From positions 62,001 through 126,000 of the forward strand of contig CAWCTB010000038.1 of NCBI GenBank assembly GCA_963798275.1: 64,000 bases of DNA, written 5' to 3'. Made by a program: the position numbers and the translations under genes. This document shows positions 55,673 to 64,000 of this stretch, piece by piece. The DNA is from CAWCTB01 sp963798275 (lineage in GTDB: Bacteria > Acidobacteriota > Terriglobia > Terriglobales > Acidobacteriaceae). Below the pieces are notes generated by a model. It saw nothing but the letters and a program-made list of their open reading frames with translations, did no database searches and had not been told where the DNA came from. Each line of letters opens with the position of its first letter. Within the stretch, counting starts at the first letter, position 1.

Positions 55673-57032
55673 TTAGGGCGTGATCTCCCAGACGACGCCA
55701 CCACCATAAGCTCCTCCCCGGTACGCCGTGCCGTAGAGGTTGCCGTTGGTGTCGAATACGACATTGCTATATGGAAACCCTCCGTCAGCAGCGCCGGTAA
55801 AGTCGTGCAGCGAGGTATAGGTCCAGCTTCCGTCCAGTTGACGAGTCAGCTTGAAAACCGATCCGTTACCACTGGCACCGTCATTCCTAGTCGTGCCATA
55901 GAGACTGCCAGACGCGTCCATAACGAGGCTTCCGTAGGGACCCGGTTGGCTGGATCCGTTGAATCCGATAAGTCCGTAAAGGGTGACAAACGTCCAGTTG
56001 CCGCCGGACGGCATCATCTCGAAAAGCGTTCCGCCGCCGCCCGTCCCAAAGGAAGTAGTGGCGCCATAGAGATTGCCCTGCTGATCGATGATCAGGCCCG
56101 CATTGGGCTCACCGCCGTCGTTTCCGCCTTGAAAGGTGTAAAGAGTGCTCTCCGCCCAGCCCGATCCGGAGGGCATCAATTCGTAAACCGTGCCATAAGG
56201 CGCGTAGATACCATCAAAGTAGCCAGAGGTCGTACCATAGAGGTTGCCGGCATTGTCGGAGATCAAGCCGCCAACCGGGAAAGCCCCGTCATCGCCTAAA
56301 CTGAAGCTGTACAAAACGCGTTCCGTCCAGCCGCTGGCAGCAGAGAGCGTTAACTGGTAAACCACGCCGCAGCCTCGAAAGTAACAATCTGGACCGCCCA
56401 GCACAGTCGTGCCGTAGAGATTGCCCGTTTGGTCGAAGATAAGCTCGCCATCAGGATCTCCCCCATCGCCTCCCCCGCTAAAGCGATAGAGCACAGCTTC
56501 CATCCACGGGCAGAGTGCGGTGGTACAAGCTCTTGGTGATGGTTTTAGATTGAAAACCACGCCGCAGCCAGTGCCATTGCACCCCTGACCGGCTCCTGCA
56601 GCGGTGGTGCCATACAGAGTGCCGTCGGGGCCGAAGATTACTCTTGCATGGGGCTGGCCCCCGTCATTGCCTCCAGAAAAGCTGTAAAGCGGAGTCGTAG
56701 TCCAGTTGGAGTTCTTATACACCAGCCGGAAGACCGTTCCGTAGCCCGTGCCGCCGGCCGAAGCGGTTCCGTATAGGTTTCCGGCCTGGGTCAATAGTCA
56801 ACCCTGCAAAGGGATTCGATCCGTCGGGACCGCCGGTGAAATTGTGAAGGACGTTGAAGCTTTGCGCCTGAGCCGGTTCAGTTGCGGCGGCGGCTGTCAG
56901 CAGAAATAGCATTGCCAGTGCCAGTGCGATCCCCAAACACCGCCGAGGCTGTGCTGGTTGGAGTGGCTGCGCGGCGGTGGATGTCAGGTCAGCGTCAAGA
57001 ATGCGAGTGCCGTGCCGTCGTCGGCTCGCCAT
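55673..57032 (-). CDS. Secreted GloVer-repeat (choice-of-anchor tandem repeat) protein, frameshifted
   Basis: The ~450-residue protein starts at 57032 with a signal region (CLGIALALAMLFLLTAAAAT, EPAQAQ) and a first SFNVLHNFTGGPDGSNPFAG unit. After a shift near 56790 come about seven repeats of the form GNLYGTTxxGG...GTVF(x)L...LYSFSGGNDGG. Examples: DQTGNLYGTTVLGGPD; DQQGNLYGATTSFGTGG; DTNGNLYGTAYRGGAYGGGV. This is a beta-propeller-like repeat abundant in Acidobacteriota secretomes; function unknown. Confidence 0.8.
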
Positions 57033-57198
57033 AATCTTCTCCTTTCGAGAGTGAACATTATCATCATCATCTATCGAGGTGTCTCATCCCAATTCCTAAT
57101 TTCTGGGAGAACGCCGGCATTCCAACAGAAGATGCCAGCGTTGTCTCGTTTCGCTGACCGCGTCTGAAGTTCGCATGGCATAAGCGCCCGGAGGAGAT

Positions 57199-57310
57199 TT
57201 ATTGCGGCGTGATCTCGAAGATGACGCCATTGCCATACGGGCCGCCTGGCGACACTGACGAGGCGGTCCCATAGACATTGCCGTTCCCGTCGACAATCAC
57301 ATTTTGGAAT
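57199..57310 (-). pseudogene. Remnant of a second GloVer-repeat gene (C-terminal piece only)
   Basis: The minus strand encodes NVIVDGNGNVYGTASSVSPG, then GPYGNGVIFEITPQ and a stop (TAA at 57201-57199). It matches the C-terminus of the neighbour (...NGNLYGTAYRGG...GGGVVWEITP). Upstream repeats are missing. It is likely a duplication remnant. Confidence 0.55.
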
Positions 57311-57359
57311 AGGAGCCAGGCCCGGCTGCTCTTTGTAAGGCAATCGGCGAGCCATCGGC

Positions 57360-57841
57360 TATACAGCTCGAATTTCGCAATGGAATCAATCTTTTACTAG
57401 CGGTGGAAACTGCGGAGCAGGGCGGGACGGATCACACAAACGGTTGAAACACTATCCGATTGGTTAGGCCTCGGGGACGGGATGTCGCAATGTTGCGCTG
57501 AACAGCTCTATGGTGTCCGCGACCTGAACTTCAGCACCGGACGCCCCACCCTTCGCCTGCCTCTCGCGAAGGCTGAAACCAGATTCTGCTGGAACCGGGC
57601 AGCGGCGGCAGCGCATTGAGCCCGGGCGGATTGCGGAGTCCACGGCACGCGCCGCCTTTGCGCGTGTTGGAGTGCGAGCAAGCCCGGGGTCAACTGGGAA
57701 AATAGTCGAGCCGCGCAGCGGCGGCACCAACTATGACACAGACTGATAAGGAGCTGCTGTGGGTGCCCCGTTCCAGCCCGGTTTTGACCAAGGCGGGGCA
57801 ATCACGTTACACCCTATGTTGGGCCGTCGTCAGTCTCTAAG
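57360..57841. other. Intergenic region without a supportable gene
   Basis: About 480 bp, with only short frames rich in Arg/Ala that look like antisense noise. No domain, strong promoter or terminator seen. Confidence 0.4.
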
Positions 57842-58270
57842 CTATGCCGCCTGTCGCTCTGTATCCACGACGAATGGATCGCTAATCGCCCGGCTAAGTT
57901 CGCCGAACTGAAGAGCGATCTGACGGGTTGAATCCGCCTTGATTCTTAGCAGGCGGGCGATTCGGCTACTCGCTTTCGTGGACAACAACTGGGCAAGCAT
58001 AGCGCCGGCTTCTTCGGTGAATGCTCTCTCTTTTGCTTCGGTCAGATGATGGGCGATTACTTCGAGCATGACATCTGCACCGCGCGGAATTGCTGGCTTG
58101 GAACCATCGGCTGCACTCACTTGAGACGGCGGGATGAACTGGATTGTTATCCGGTTCCGTTCCTCAGGTTGAAGGTGAAATGAGCGCAACGTAATCTCGA
58201 TAAGCCTTTGGGCTATGACACGCTTCTTCTCTATTGGTAAATCTCGCGAATACAGGCGTAGGTAGGGCAT
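57842..58270 (-). CDS. Tautomerase-superfamily (4-oxalocrotonate tautomerase-like) protein
   Basis: The 142-residue protein MPYLRLYSRDLPIEKKRVIA, QRLIEITLRSFHLQPEERNR and ITIQFIPPSQV fits a tautomerase subunit in which the residue after Met is the catalytic Pro-1. ATG 58270 is chosen because it places that Pro at position 2. The C-terminal half (RGADVMLEVIAHHLTEAKER) could be a second, degenerate subunit or extension. It lies alone on the minus strand. Confidence 0.68.
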   Translation of the reverse strand: MPYLRLYSRDLPIEKKRVIAQRLIEITLRSFHLQPEERNRITIQFIPPSQVSAADGSKPAIPRGADVMLEVIAHHLTEAKERAFTEEAGAMLAQLLSTKASSRIARLLRIKADSTRQIALQFGELSRAISDPFVVDTERQAA

Positions 58271-58591
58271 CGGAGCACCTCCAACGACGTTCAATGGAGT
58301 AGAGGCATTTTTCGTACCAAGAGGTTGGCCAGTAGACTTTTGGAAGAAACAAACGAGTTACCCGCACGGTCGATTCCGACATGTGAAGAAGAGTCGACCG
58401 CGACCTGTAATTTCTTCCAGTAAGAGCCCAGCTTTGACAAGCCCAACCGAGAGCAGCTTTCCCCTTGTGCTTGTTAGGCGGTGCTCAACGACTGCAAACT
58501 GGTCACCACCAAAGATGCCGGCGGCGTCCACTTCCTGGAGCTGAACAAGAAGGGTTGGGACCGGGCAACGATTCAGTCGCGCCGAATAAAT

Positions 58592-58623
58592 GGACCGGCC
58601 TTTCACAGTTGGAAAGCCGGTCC
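58592..58623 (-). terminator. Hairpin downstream of the TIGR03118-like gene
   Basis: GGACCGGCCTTTC / GAAAGCCGGTCC forms a 12-bp stem with one bulge and a 7-nt loop. On the minus strand it is followed by ATTTATT. It may terminate the minus-strand gene ending at 58659. The rest of 58271-58658 shows no gene I can support. Confidence 0.5.
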
Positions 58624-58658
58624 ACCGCCGCGCTCACGTTGCCGTGAAGGAGGAGGAT

Positions 58659-60194
58659 TCAGTTCACCGTGAGCGCGACTTGCACCGAATGCTTGATCGA
58701 GCCGGAAGTACCCGTCACCAGCAAGTTGGCGGGTGCATTGTTGGTCATGTGGTTGGTCATGCCTGAGCTGCAACCAGCTTCAATCAGTAGCAGCACGGCG
58801 ACCAGCAGCACAACACCTAGAATGGCGGCCCGTTTCAGCAGCTTCCGCTTCGACTTCGTGTCCGTTGCGGGAGTTGCGAACACCAGGCCGAAAAGTCCGA
58901 TTCCCGAAAACGGCAACCAGACCATCGCGGCCACGGGAGTGTAGCCTTGCGATACAGACAGGGTCAGGGCCGCCGTGACCGCGCTGCCTCCCGGCGTAAT
59001 GACGTTCGGCGAAAAGACGCAACTTACACCGCCGAGGCCCGAGCACGACAAGGTGATCGGACTGCTAAAGCCGCCGGTGGGGCTGGCCATTACGGAAAGC
59101 GTGACCGCTCCACCACGCGATACGGTGGCGCTGGTGGGCGAGACCGCGAGCGAGAAGTCACCGCTGCTCACGGCCTGCGCCGCCACCAGCGTGGCGAACA
59201 GCCCCTGGGTTTGATCCGCGCCACCAGCGGTGAAGTAAAGCGTGTTCGCATCCGCGGAAGTCTGACCAAACAGCAACTCCCAGAGCCCGGGATTCACCAG
59301 GACATTCCCACCGGCGTCGGTGACCTGCCCCAGGGCGTTGCCGGCGGTGTCGAAGGCATTGATGGTGCCATCGCCGAAATTACCGACCAGGATTGCATTG
59401 GAGAACTGGCCGAAGTTGGATGGGGCAATGGCGACTCCCCAGGGAGAGTTCAGGTTTCCGGCGGACGTGAATCGTTTCACGAAGTTTCCGTTGACGTCGA
59501 AGATATCAACCACGCCACTCCCCGCGCCGTTTACCGGGTCATGCTTGGCGGCGTCCTGCATGGCATAGGCTACATAGACCTGGTTGCCGATGCACGTGTA
59601 CTCCATGCGGCGCGAACCCGGCGGGCAGATTGGGGTCGGTAAAGGTCCCGGCAAGGGATACGGGTTTGAAGGTCCGATCGAAGACGTCAATCTTCGCGCT
59701 GCGGAAAGTTCGCCGCCAGCAAAAAGTTGCCGGAGCCGTTGTTCAGCGGGGCCAGCCCCTTATAGACAGCGCCCGCGGGGGAGTTGTCGACGACGGTGAC
59801 GCCCACGGTGCCCTGGCTCCAGGCGACCAGAATGCCGTCTTCAGTATCGAACAGAAACTGCGCGCCTCCGAAATCGGCGCCTGAGGAATTGGCTACGGTT
59901 CCGGTCGGGACATCCGGGATTGCACGGATTCACCGAGGCCGAGGGTATCTGCACCACCAGCGAGTTCTTGTTGCCGCTCGCATCGTAGAGCGTGGACGTT
60001 CCGCCGTTGTTGTTGGCAATCCAGAAGGGTTGTCCGGGCAAGAAAGAGATGCCCCAGGGATTCGACAGTTGAGGGTCGGTGTGAGCGGCGATTCCCGCCA
60101 CATTAGCTACGAGATTGGTTTGTTTATAGCCGGTCTGAGCCTGCGCGAAGCTGGCAACCAGACCAAGCAGCAGCGACAGTAGAAGCTTTTTCAT
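58659..60194 (-). CDS. TIGR03118 family secreted protein with C-terminal anchor, frameshifted
   Basis: From ATG 60194: signal peptide MKKLLLSLLLGLVASFAQAQ, then TNLVANVAGIAAHTDPQLSN, PWGISFLPGQPFWIANNNGG, a shift near 59930 to FGGAQFLFDTEDGILVAWSQ, another near 59650-59700, and then YAMQDAAKHDPVNGAGSGVV, AGNLNSPWGVAIAPSNFG and SNAILVGNFGDGTINAFD. This is the TIGR03118 beta-propeller. It adds an Ig-like region (SLAVSPTSATVSRGGAVTLS) and a transmembrane segment (AAILGVVLLVAVLLLIEAGC) near the end. Likely a surface or periplasmic protein; function unknown. ~510 residues. Confidence 0.8.
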
Positions 60195-60460
60195 CTCATT
60201 CCTCCGATTTTCGGGATCTAGGGGAATAGACGCAATTGCGGGATGCTCTCGTGTAAACAAGATGTCGTTTGTTTGTCACGAGCGGCGACACAAAAAAGCA
60301 GCGTTGAAGATCTACTGCCTGTAGAAGAGTCCGCGCTTGAATGTGCCGCCCATCGGGCCTAGACTCGGCATGTTGGCAACTGTGATGTTCATCACAGCCC
60401 GCTGGTCGTGGTATCGGCGAAGATAGTGGGGAAAAGCAAAAGCAGGTCGTGTGTACGTCC

Positions 60461-60521
60461 GGGGCTAAAGCCCCTGAGTAATTACGACGGTTGGGACGCA
60501 GGCCTAAAGGCCTGCTCTACC
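60461..60521. repeat. REP-like element with GCTCTACC end
   Basis: It contains the hairpins GGGGCTAAAGCCCC and AGGCCTAAAGGCCT and ends GCTCTACC, as in the composite elements at 30615 and 63370. It lies 32 bp upstream of nuoB. Confidence 0.7.
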
Positions 60522-60552
60522 CGACACTGCTGGGATCGAGAGAAGGTACTGC

Positions 60553-61161
60553 ATGGGTTGGATTGAGAACAGCTTCGAGAAGAACTTTCTGGTCACCACG
60601 GTCGATTATGTTTTTAACTGGGCGCGGAAGTCCGCCATCTGGCCCATGACGTTTGGCCTGGCCTGCTGCGCGATCGAGATGATCGCCGCTTCCACCTCGC
60701 GCTTCGACATCGCACGCTTCGGCTCGGAGGTGTTTCGCCCCAGCCCTCGCCAGAGCGACCTGATGATTGTGGCCGGCACGGTCACGCTCAAGATGGCGCC
60801 GGTGGTGAAGCGCATTTATGACCAGATGCCCGACCCCAAGTGGTGCATCTCGATGGGCGCCTGCTCGTCGGTGGGTGGCCCGTTCAATACCTACGCCGTG
60901 CTGCAGGGCGTGGACCGCATCGTGCCGGTGGATGTGTATATCGTTGGCTGCCCGCCGCGGCCGGAGAACCTCTTCTACGGACTGCTGCGCCTGCAGGACA
61001 AGATTGACAAGATGAGCATCGCCAAGAAGCCCACCGAAGTTCGGCTGCACGAAGGCATGGTGGACGACTTCAAGCAGCAGATCCGCATCGCGCAGGCCAA
61101 CTTCGCCAATCCCGAGCAACTGGTGCAGCCGGTGGAGAACGGCGTGGTCGCGGGGAGGTAG
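60553..61161 (+). CDS. nuoB: NADH-quinone oxidoreductase subunit B
   Basis: The 202-residue NuoB holds cluster N2, which passes electrons to quinone in complex I. Ligands are visible: adjacent Cys38-Cys39 (MTFGLACCAIEMIA), Cys104 (WCISMGACSSVGGPFNTY) and Cys133 (YIVGCPPRPENL). RFGSEVFRPSPRQSDLMIVA and GTVTLKMAPVVKRIYDQMPD are canonical. ATG 60553 gives MGWIENSFEKNFLVTT. No other nuo gene is within the window on either side, so it is an orphan copy. Flanked by REP-like repeats. Confidence 0.94.
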   Translation: MGWIENSFEKNFLVTTVDYVFNWARKSAIWPMTFGLACCAIEMIAASTSRFDIARFGSEVFRPSPRQSDLMIVAGTVTLKMAPVVKRIYDQMPDPKWCISMGACSSVGGPFNTYAVLQGVDRIVPVDVYIVGCPPRPENLFYGLLRLQDKIDKMSIAKKPTEVRLHEGMVDDFKQQIRIAQANFANPEQLVQPVENGVVAGR

Positions 61162-61208
61162 ATCCACGGCAAGAGACAAAGGGCTCGCGTTAACGCAAAT
61201 AGCCCTGT

Positions 61209-61362
61209 CATGCTGAGCGGAGCCTGCCCAGCCTTTGGGCAGGCGGAGTCGAAGCACCCCTATTCAAACTAAGAAGTGTGCCCGGAATAGGGGCCCACTT
61301 CGACAAGCTCAGGGCAGGCTTTCGACTCGCGGCAAATCCGCCGCTTGCTCAGGGTGACAGAC
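61209..61362. repeat. Intergenic repeat cluster (CTGAGCGGAGCC/GTCGAAGCACCCC type)
   Basis: It contains GCCTGCCCAGCCTTTGGGCAGGC (perfect palindrome arms), a CGGAGTCGAAGCACCCC segment and the complementary-type CACTTCGACAAGCTCAGGGC and GCTCAGGGTGACA. This is a different family from the GGTAGAGC elements. Lies between nuoB and the DUF885 gene, with no gene in the gap. Confidence 0.6.
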
Positions 61363-61547
61363 GACGATTTACTTTCGATCCAGCGCAAATTGGCGATCAC
61401 CGGGACGGTATCCTGGCCGTCTAACCAGCGCCCACGGAACGGAGTCGCTCGTATTCCCGTATCATCAATCGAGGTGGGGAGAGCACCGTCACGTCGGATT
61501 GACCCCGGAGAAAACCCTGTTTGGATTCCGCCGATTTAGGAGATTAC

Positions 61548-63321
61548 ATGCGCCCTGTCGCACTGGTTCTTTGCCTGTTCTATGCTATGCAGATGTTCGC
61601 CGCACCCGCTGATGTCGCGACCCGCCAGAAACAATTGAACGCGCTGATTTCCGAGCTCTGGGAATGGAACCTGCAACAGAACCCGGTTTACGCCTCGATC
61701 CTGGGCGATAAGCGCTACAACGACCAGCTCGGCAGCACTTCCGAGAAGACCATCCTGGAGCAGCAGGCGAAGGAGAAGGAATTTCTCAAGCGCTTCGAGG
61801 CCATCGACGCCACCGGTTTGCCGCATCAGGACGTGCTCAATCGCGAGTTGGAGATTCGTTCGCTCAAGGAAGACATCGAGGGCACCGATCTGAAGTTGTG
61901 GCAGATGCCGGTCAATCAGATGAACGGCATCCACATTGACGCGCCGCAGCTGGTGACCGTGCTCTCGTTCCAGACGGTCAAGGATTATGACGATTACATT
62001 GCCCGTCTGAAGCAACTGCCGCGCGTCTTCGACGAAGACACCGCCAACATGCGCAAGGGCATGGCCAATGGGCTGATGCCGCCGAAGTTCCTGCTGGAGA
62101 AGGTGGTGGACCAGATCAACGGAATTGCCACGCTCGCGCCCGACCAGACGCCGTTTGCGCAGCCCTTCAAGGAGTTTCCGGCAAGCTTCTCCGAGGCCGA
62201 CAAGACCCGCCTGAAAGCTGCCGGTCTGGCGGCCATCAAGGACGACGTCCTGCCCGCGTACGCGAAGTTCGCGACCTTTGTGAAGGATGAATACGTTCCC
62301 AAGGGAAGGACCGAGGTGGGCGTGTGGTCGCTGCCCAACGGCGACGCGATTTATGCCTTCGAGGTGCGGCAGTCCACGACCACGGACAAGACGCCGGAAG
62401 AGATTCACCAGATCGGCTTGCAGCAGGTTGCCGACATCGAGAAGCAGCAGTTGGAGATTGCCAATCGTCTCGGCTTCAAGGACCTGAAGTCCTTCCGCGA
62501 GTCGGTCAAGGCGAACCCCAAGTTGTATGCGCAATCGCGCGAGCAGATTCTCGATCTCTATCGCAAATACACCGCGCAGATGAAACCGCAGCTGCCCAAG
62601 CTGTTCGGCCGCTTGCCGAATGCCGACTTGATCGTCATGCCGGTCGAATCGTTCCGTGAGAAGGACGCTCCGGGAGCGCAGTACGTTCCCGGGCACACCT
62701 GATGGTTCGCGCCCCGGGCATGTCGAGGTGAATACCAGCGAGCCGGAGAAGCGCATGATCATCAGCATCGAATCAACCACCTATCATGAGGGCATTCCCG
62801 GCCACCATTTGCAGGGCACCATCGCACAGGAGGTCAAAGGCCTGCCGCCGTTCCGGCAGCACGCGTGGTATGGCGCCTATGGCGAAGGCTGGGCGCTGTA
62901 TTCGGAGCGCCTGGGCAAAGAGGTCGGATTCTATCAGGACCCGTACAGCGATTTCGGCCGGCTGGAGGACGAGATGCTGCGCGCCATTCGACTGGTGGTC
63001 GATACCGGGCTGCACTACAAGCACTGGACGCGCGAGCAGGTGGTGCAATATTTCCACGACCACTCGGCGATTGACGAGCCCAACGTGCAGTCGGAAACCA
63101 ACCGCTACATCGCCTGGCCGGCGCAGGCGCTGTCGTACAAGATGGGCCAGTTAAAGATACTGGAGTTGCGGGCCCGGGCGCAGCAACAGCTCGGTGGGCA
63201 GTTCGATATTCGCGAGTTCCACGACGAGGTGGTCGATTCAGGCGCGCTGCCGCTGGATGTGCTGGAGGAGCAGGTGAACTTGTGGATCGCGCAGAAGAAG
63301 GCAGTGGCGAAGGCTAACTAA
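61548..63321 (+). CDS. DUF885 family secreted metallopeptidase-like protein, frameshifted
   Basis: The ~590-residue protein starts at ATG 61548 with a signal peptide (MRPVALVLCLFYAMQMFAAP). DUF885 motifs: ELWEWNLQQNPVYASILGDK, DDYIARLKQLPRVFDEDTAN, MRKGMANGLMPPKFLLEKVV, then, after a one-base shift near 62698, the metal-binding TTYHEGIPGHHLQGTIAQE and GAYGEGWALYSERLGKEVGF. The C-terminus has KMGQLKILELRARAQQQLG. The HExxxGHH-type site and downstream EGWALY suggest a zinc-dependent peptidase. Probably periplasmic. Confidence 0.85.
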
Positions 63322-63369
63322 GAGATTCATGCGCGCGGGATACCCGGGAGCAGTCGTCTGGTCCGTTCC

Positions 63370-63501
63370 GGTAGAGCGGGCCTTCAGGCCCGCGTCCGGG
63401 ATGCCCTAATAAATGCCGGCTTGAGCGTCCACTGCAATGCAGTGGACGCTCAAGCGTAATAACGGAGCGGCGTCGACGCAGCGCTAAAGCGCCGCTCTAC
63501 C
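63370..63501. repeat. Composite REP/BIME-like element with GGTAGAGC ... GCTCTACC ends
   Basis: The left end GGTAGAGCGGGCCTTCAGGC (63370-) is identical to 30615-. Inside is GAGCGTCCACTGCAATGCAG with its inverted arm. The right end is GCGCTAAAGCGCCGCTCTACC. It has a hairpin interior different from copy 1. Confidence 0.75.
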
Positions 63502-63570
63502 TATGCTGATGAATACGGATCGAGAACCATGTGTAACGCTCCTGCCAACGATTAGGGCAAAATAGTCAGC

Positions 63571-64000
63571 ATGGACATCTACTTCCTGCGTCATGCCAGC
63601 GCCAACCATTACGATCCCGCCGGGGACGACGACAAGCGGCCCATCGACAAGACAGGCGAGCAGCAGTCCCAAGATGTAGGACGGGCGCTCGCGGCGCTCA
63701 AGCTTAAGCTCGACGTTATGATCTCCAGTCCGCTGAAGCGCGCCCTGCAGACTGCGGAAATCGCCGCCTCGGAACTCGGACACAAGGACAAGATCGTCGT
63801 TGACGCAGCGCTGCGTCCGGAGGCGAGCTACGAGGACTTCGAAGCTCTTCTCGCGCGCTATGGCAAGAAGAAGGCGATCATGGTGGTGGGCCACAATCCC
63901 AGCATGACCGACTTCCTGACCCGGATGCTGTCCGGGGAATCGGCAGGGTTCATCGACTTCAAGAAAGGCGCGGTAGCGAAGGTTGAGCGGGACGGCCGCC
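63571..64000 (+). CDS. sixA: Phosphohistidine phosphatase SixA-like protein (3' truncated by window end)
   Basis: From ATG 63571 the frame stays open to the last base. MDIYFLRHASANHYDPAGDD carries the RHA catalytic motif of the histidine phosphatase superfamily. SSPLKRALQTAEIAA, a later LRPEASYEDFEALLA, and IMVVGHNPSMTDFLTRML contain the conserved Arg and second His. These match SixA, which dephosphorylates phosphohistidine in signalling proteins. About 143 residues are visible; SixA is ~160, so little is missing. Confidence 0.85.
   Translation, partial: MDIYFLRHASANHYDPAGDDDKRPIDKTGEQQSQDVGRALAALKLKLDVMISSPLKRALQTAEIAASELGHKDKIVVDAALRPEASYEDFEALLARYGKKKAIMVVGHNPSMTDFLTRMLSGESAGFIDFKKGAVAKVERDGR

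Noticed and set aside
57464..57801. Minus-strand frames of ~90 residues
   Set aside because: Arg/Ala-rich composition, overlapping frames, no domain.
58481..58672. Small + strand frame before the TIGR03118 gene
   Set aside because: No domain; overlaps a hairpin terminator and the neighbour's 3' end.
61536..62780. Long minus-strand frame opposite the DUF885 gene
   Set aside because: Shadow frame; the plus strand has DUF885 motifs and a signal peptide.
1..64000. Prophage, IS element or tRNA genes
   Set aside because: No transposase, integrase, phage structural gene or convincing tRNA cloverleaf was seen, though a full scan for tRNAs needs software.

Overview
The window reads like soil Acidobacteriota (class Terriglobia, Koribacter/Terriglobus-like). 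Support comes from the high-GC coding style, a TonB-dependent receptor with an N-terminal carboxypeptidase-regulatory domain, GloVer-type and TIGR03118-type secreted proteins, a 'choice-of-anchor D'/IPT-TIG secreted protein, DUF4097, and palindromic REP-like intergenic repeats. This placement is inferred from gene content only; no rRNA or tRNA gene was recognised.

Layout. (1) 1-300: C-terminal part of a TetR-type regulator, then two adjacent perfect palindromes. (2) 341-24375: a large exopolysaccharide/capsule locus. It encodes an SLBB outer-membrane export protein, a Wzz-like chain-length protein, a Wzy-like polymerase, two Wzx-like flippases, at least six glycosyltransferases, SAM and FkbM methyltransferases, a LbH acetyltransferase, a UDP/dTDP-sugar epimerase with a zinc-ribbon insert, a DegT aminotransferase, and a PAP2-Wzi fusion. 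Together these would build, modify, flip, polymerise, export and anchor a Wzx/Wzy-type polysaccharide. No initiating phosphoglycosyltransferase and no tyrosine kinase domain were seen. (3) 24489-25441: ECF sigma factor and zinc-finger anti-sigma factor with a strong terminator. (4) 25589-30536: a molybdenum-themed locus with a secreted molybdopterin-fold protein, an HTH-TOBE regulator, a TonB-dependent receptor and a molbindin-like TOBE protein. (5) 30832-33924: a TIR-NB-ARC-TPR STAND protein. (6) 34622-37158: FAD oxidoreductase plus cyclopropane fatty acid synthase. (7) 37301-39861: IclR regulator divergent from isocitrate lyase, with three palindromic operators between them. (8) 39963-40569: BrnT-type toxin and an XRE-type antitoxin. 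(9) 40953-51717: secreted Ig-like proteins, SDR, TPR protein, Fis-HTH, CvpA, PurC, a monooxygenase-like protein, a SET-domain protein and DUF4097. (10) 51844-55078: glycosyltransferases, including a GT39-GT2 fusion. (11) 55673-60194: GloVer, tautomerase and TIGR03118 proteins. (12) 60553-64000: orphan NuoB, DUF885 peptidase-like protein and a partial SixA phosphatase.

Quality caveat. About 15 otherwise well-conserved genes, including isocitrate lyase and Cfa, are broken by single-base shifts, around 30 events in 64 kb. In one case a paralog inside the window pinpoints an extra G. This pattern looks more like uncorrected indel errors than real decay, so frameshifted genes are given as one span with the shift noted.
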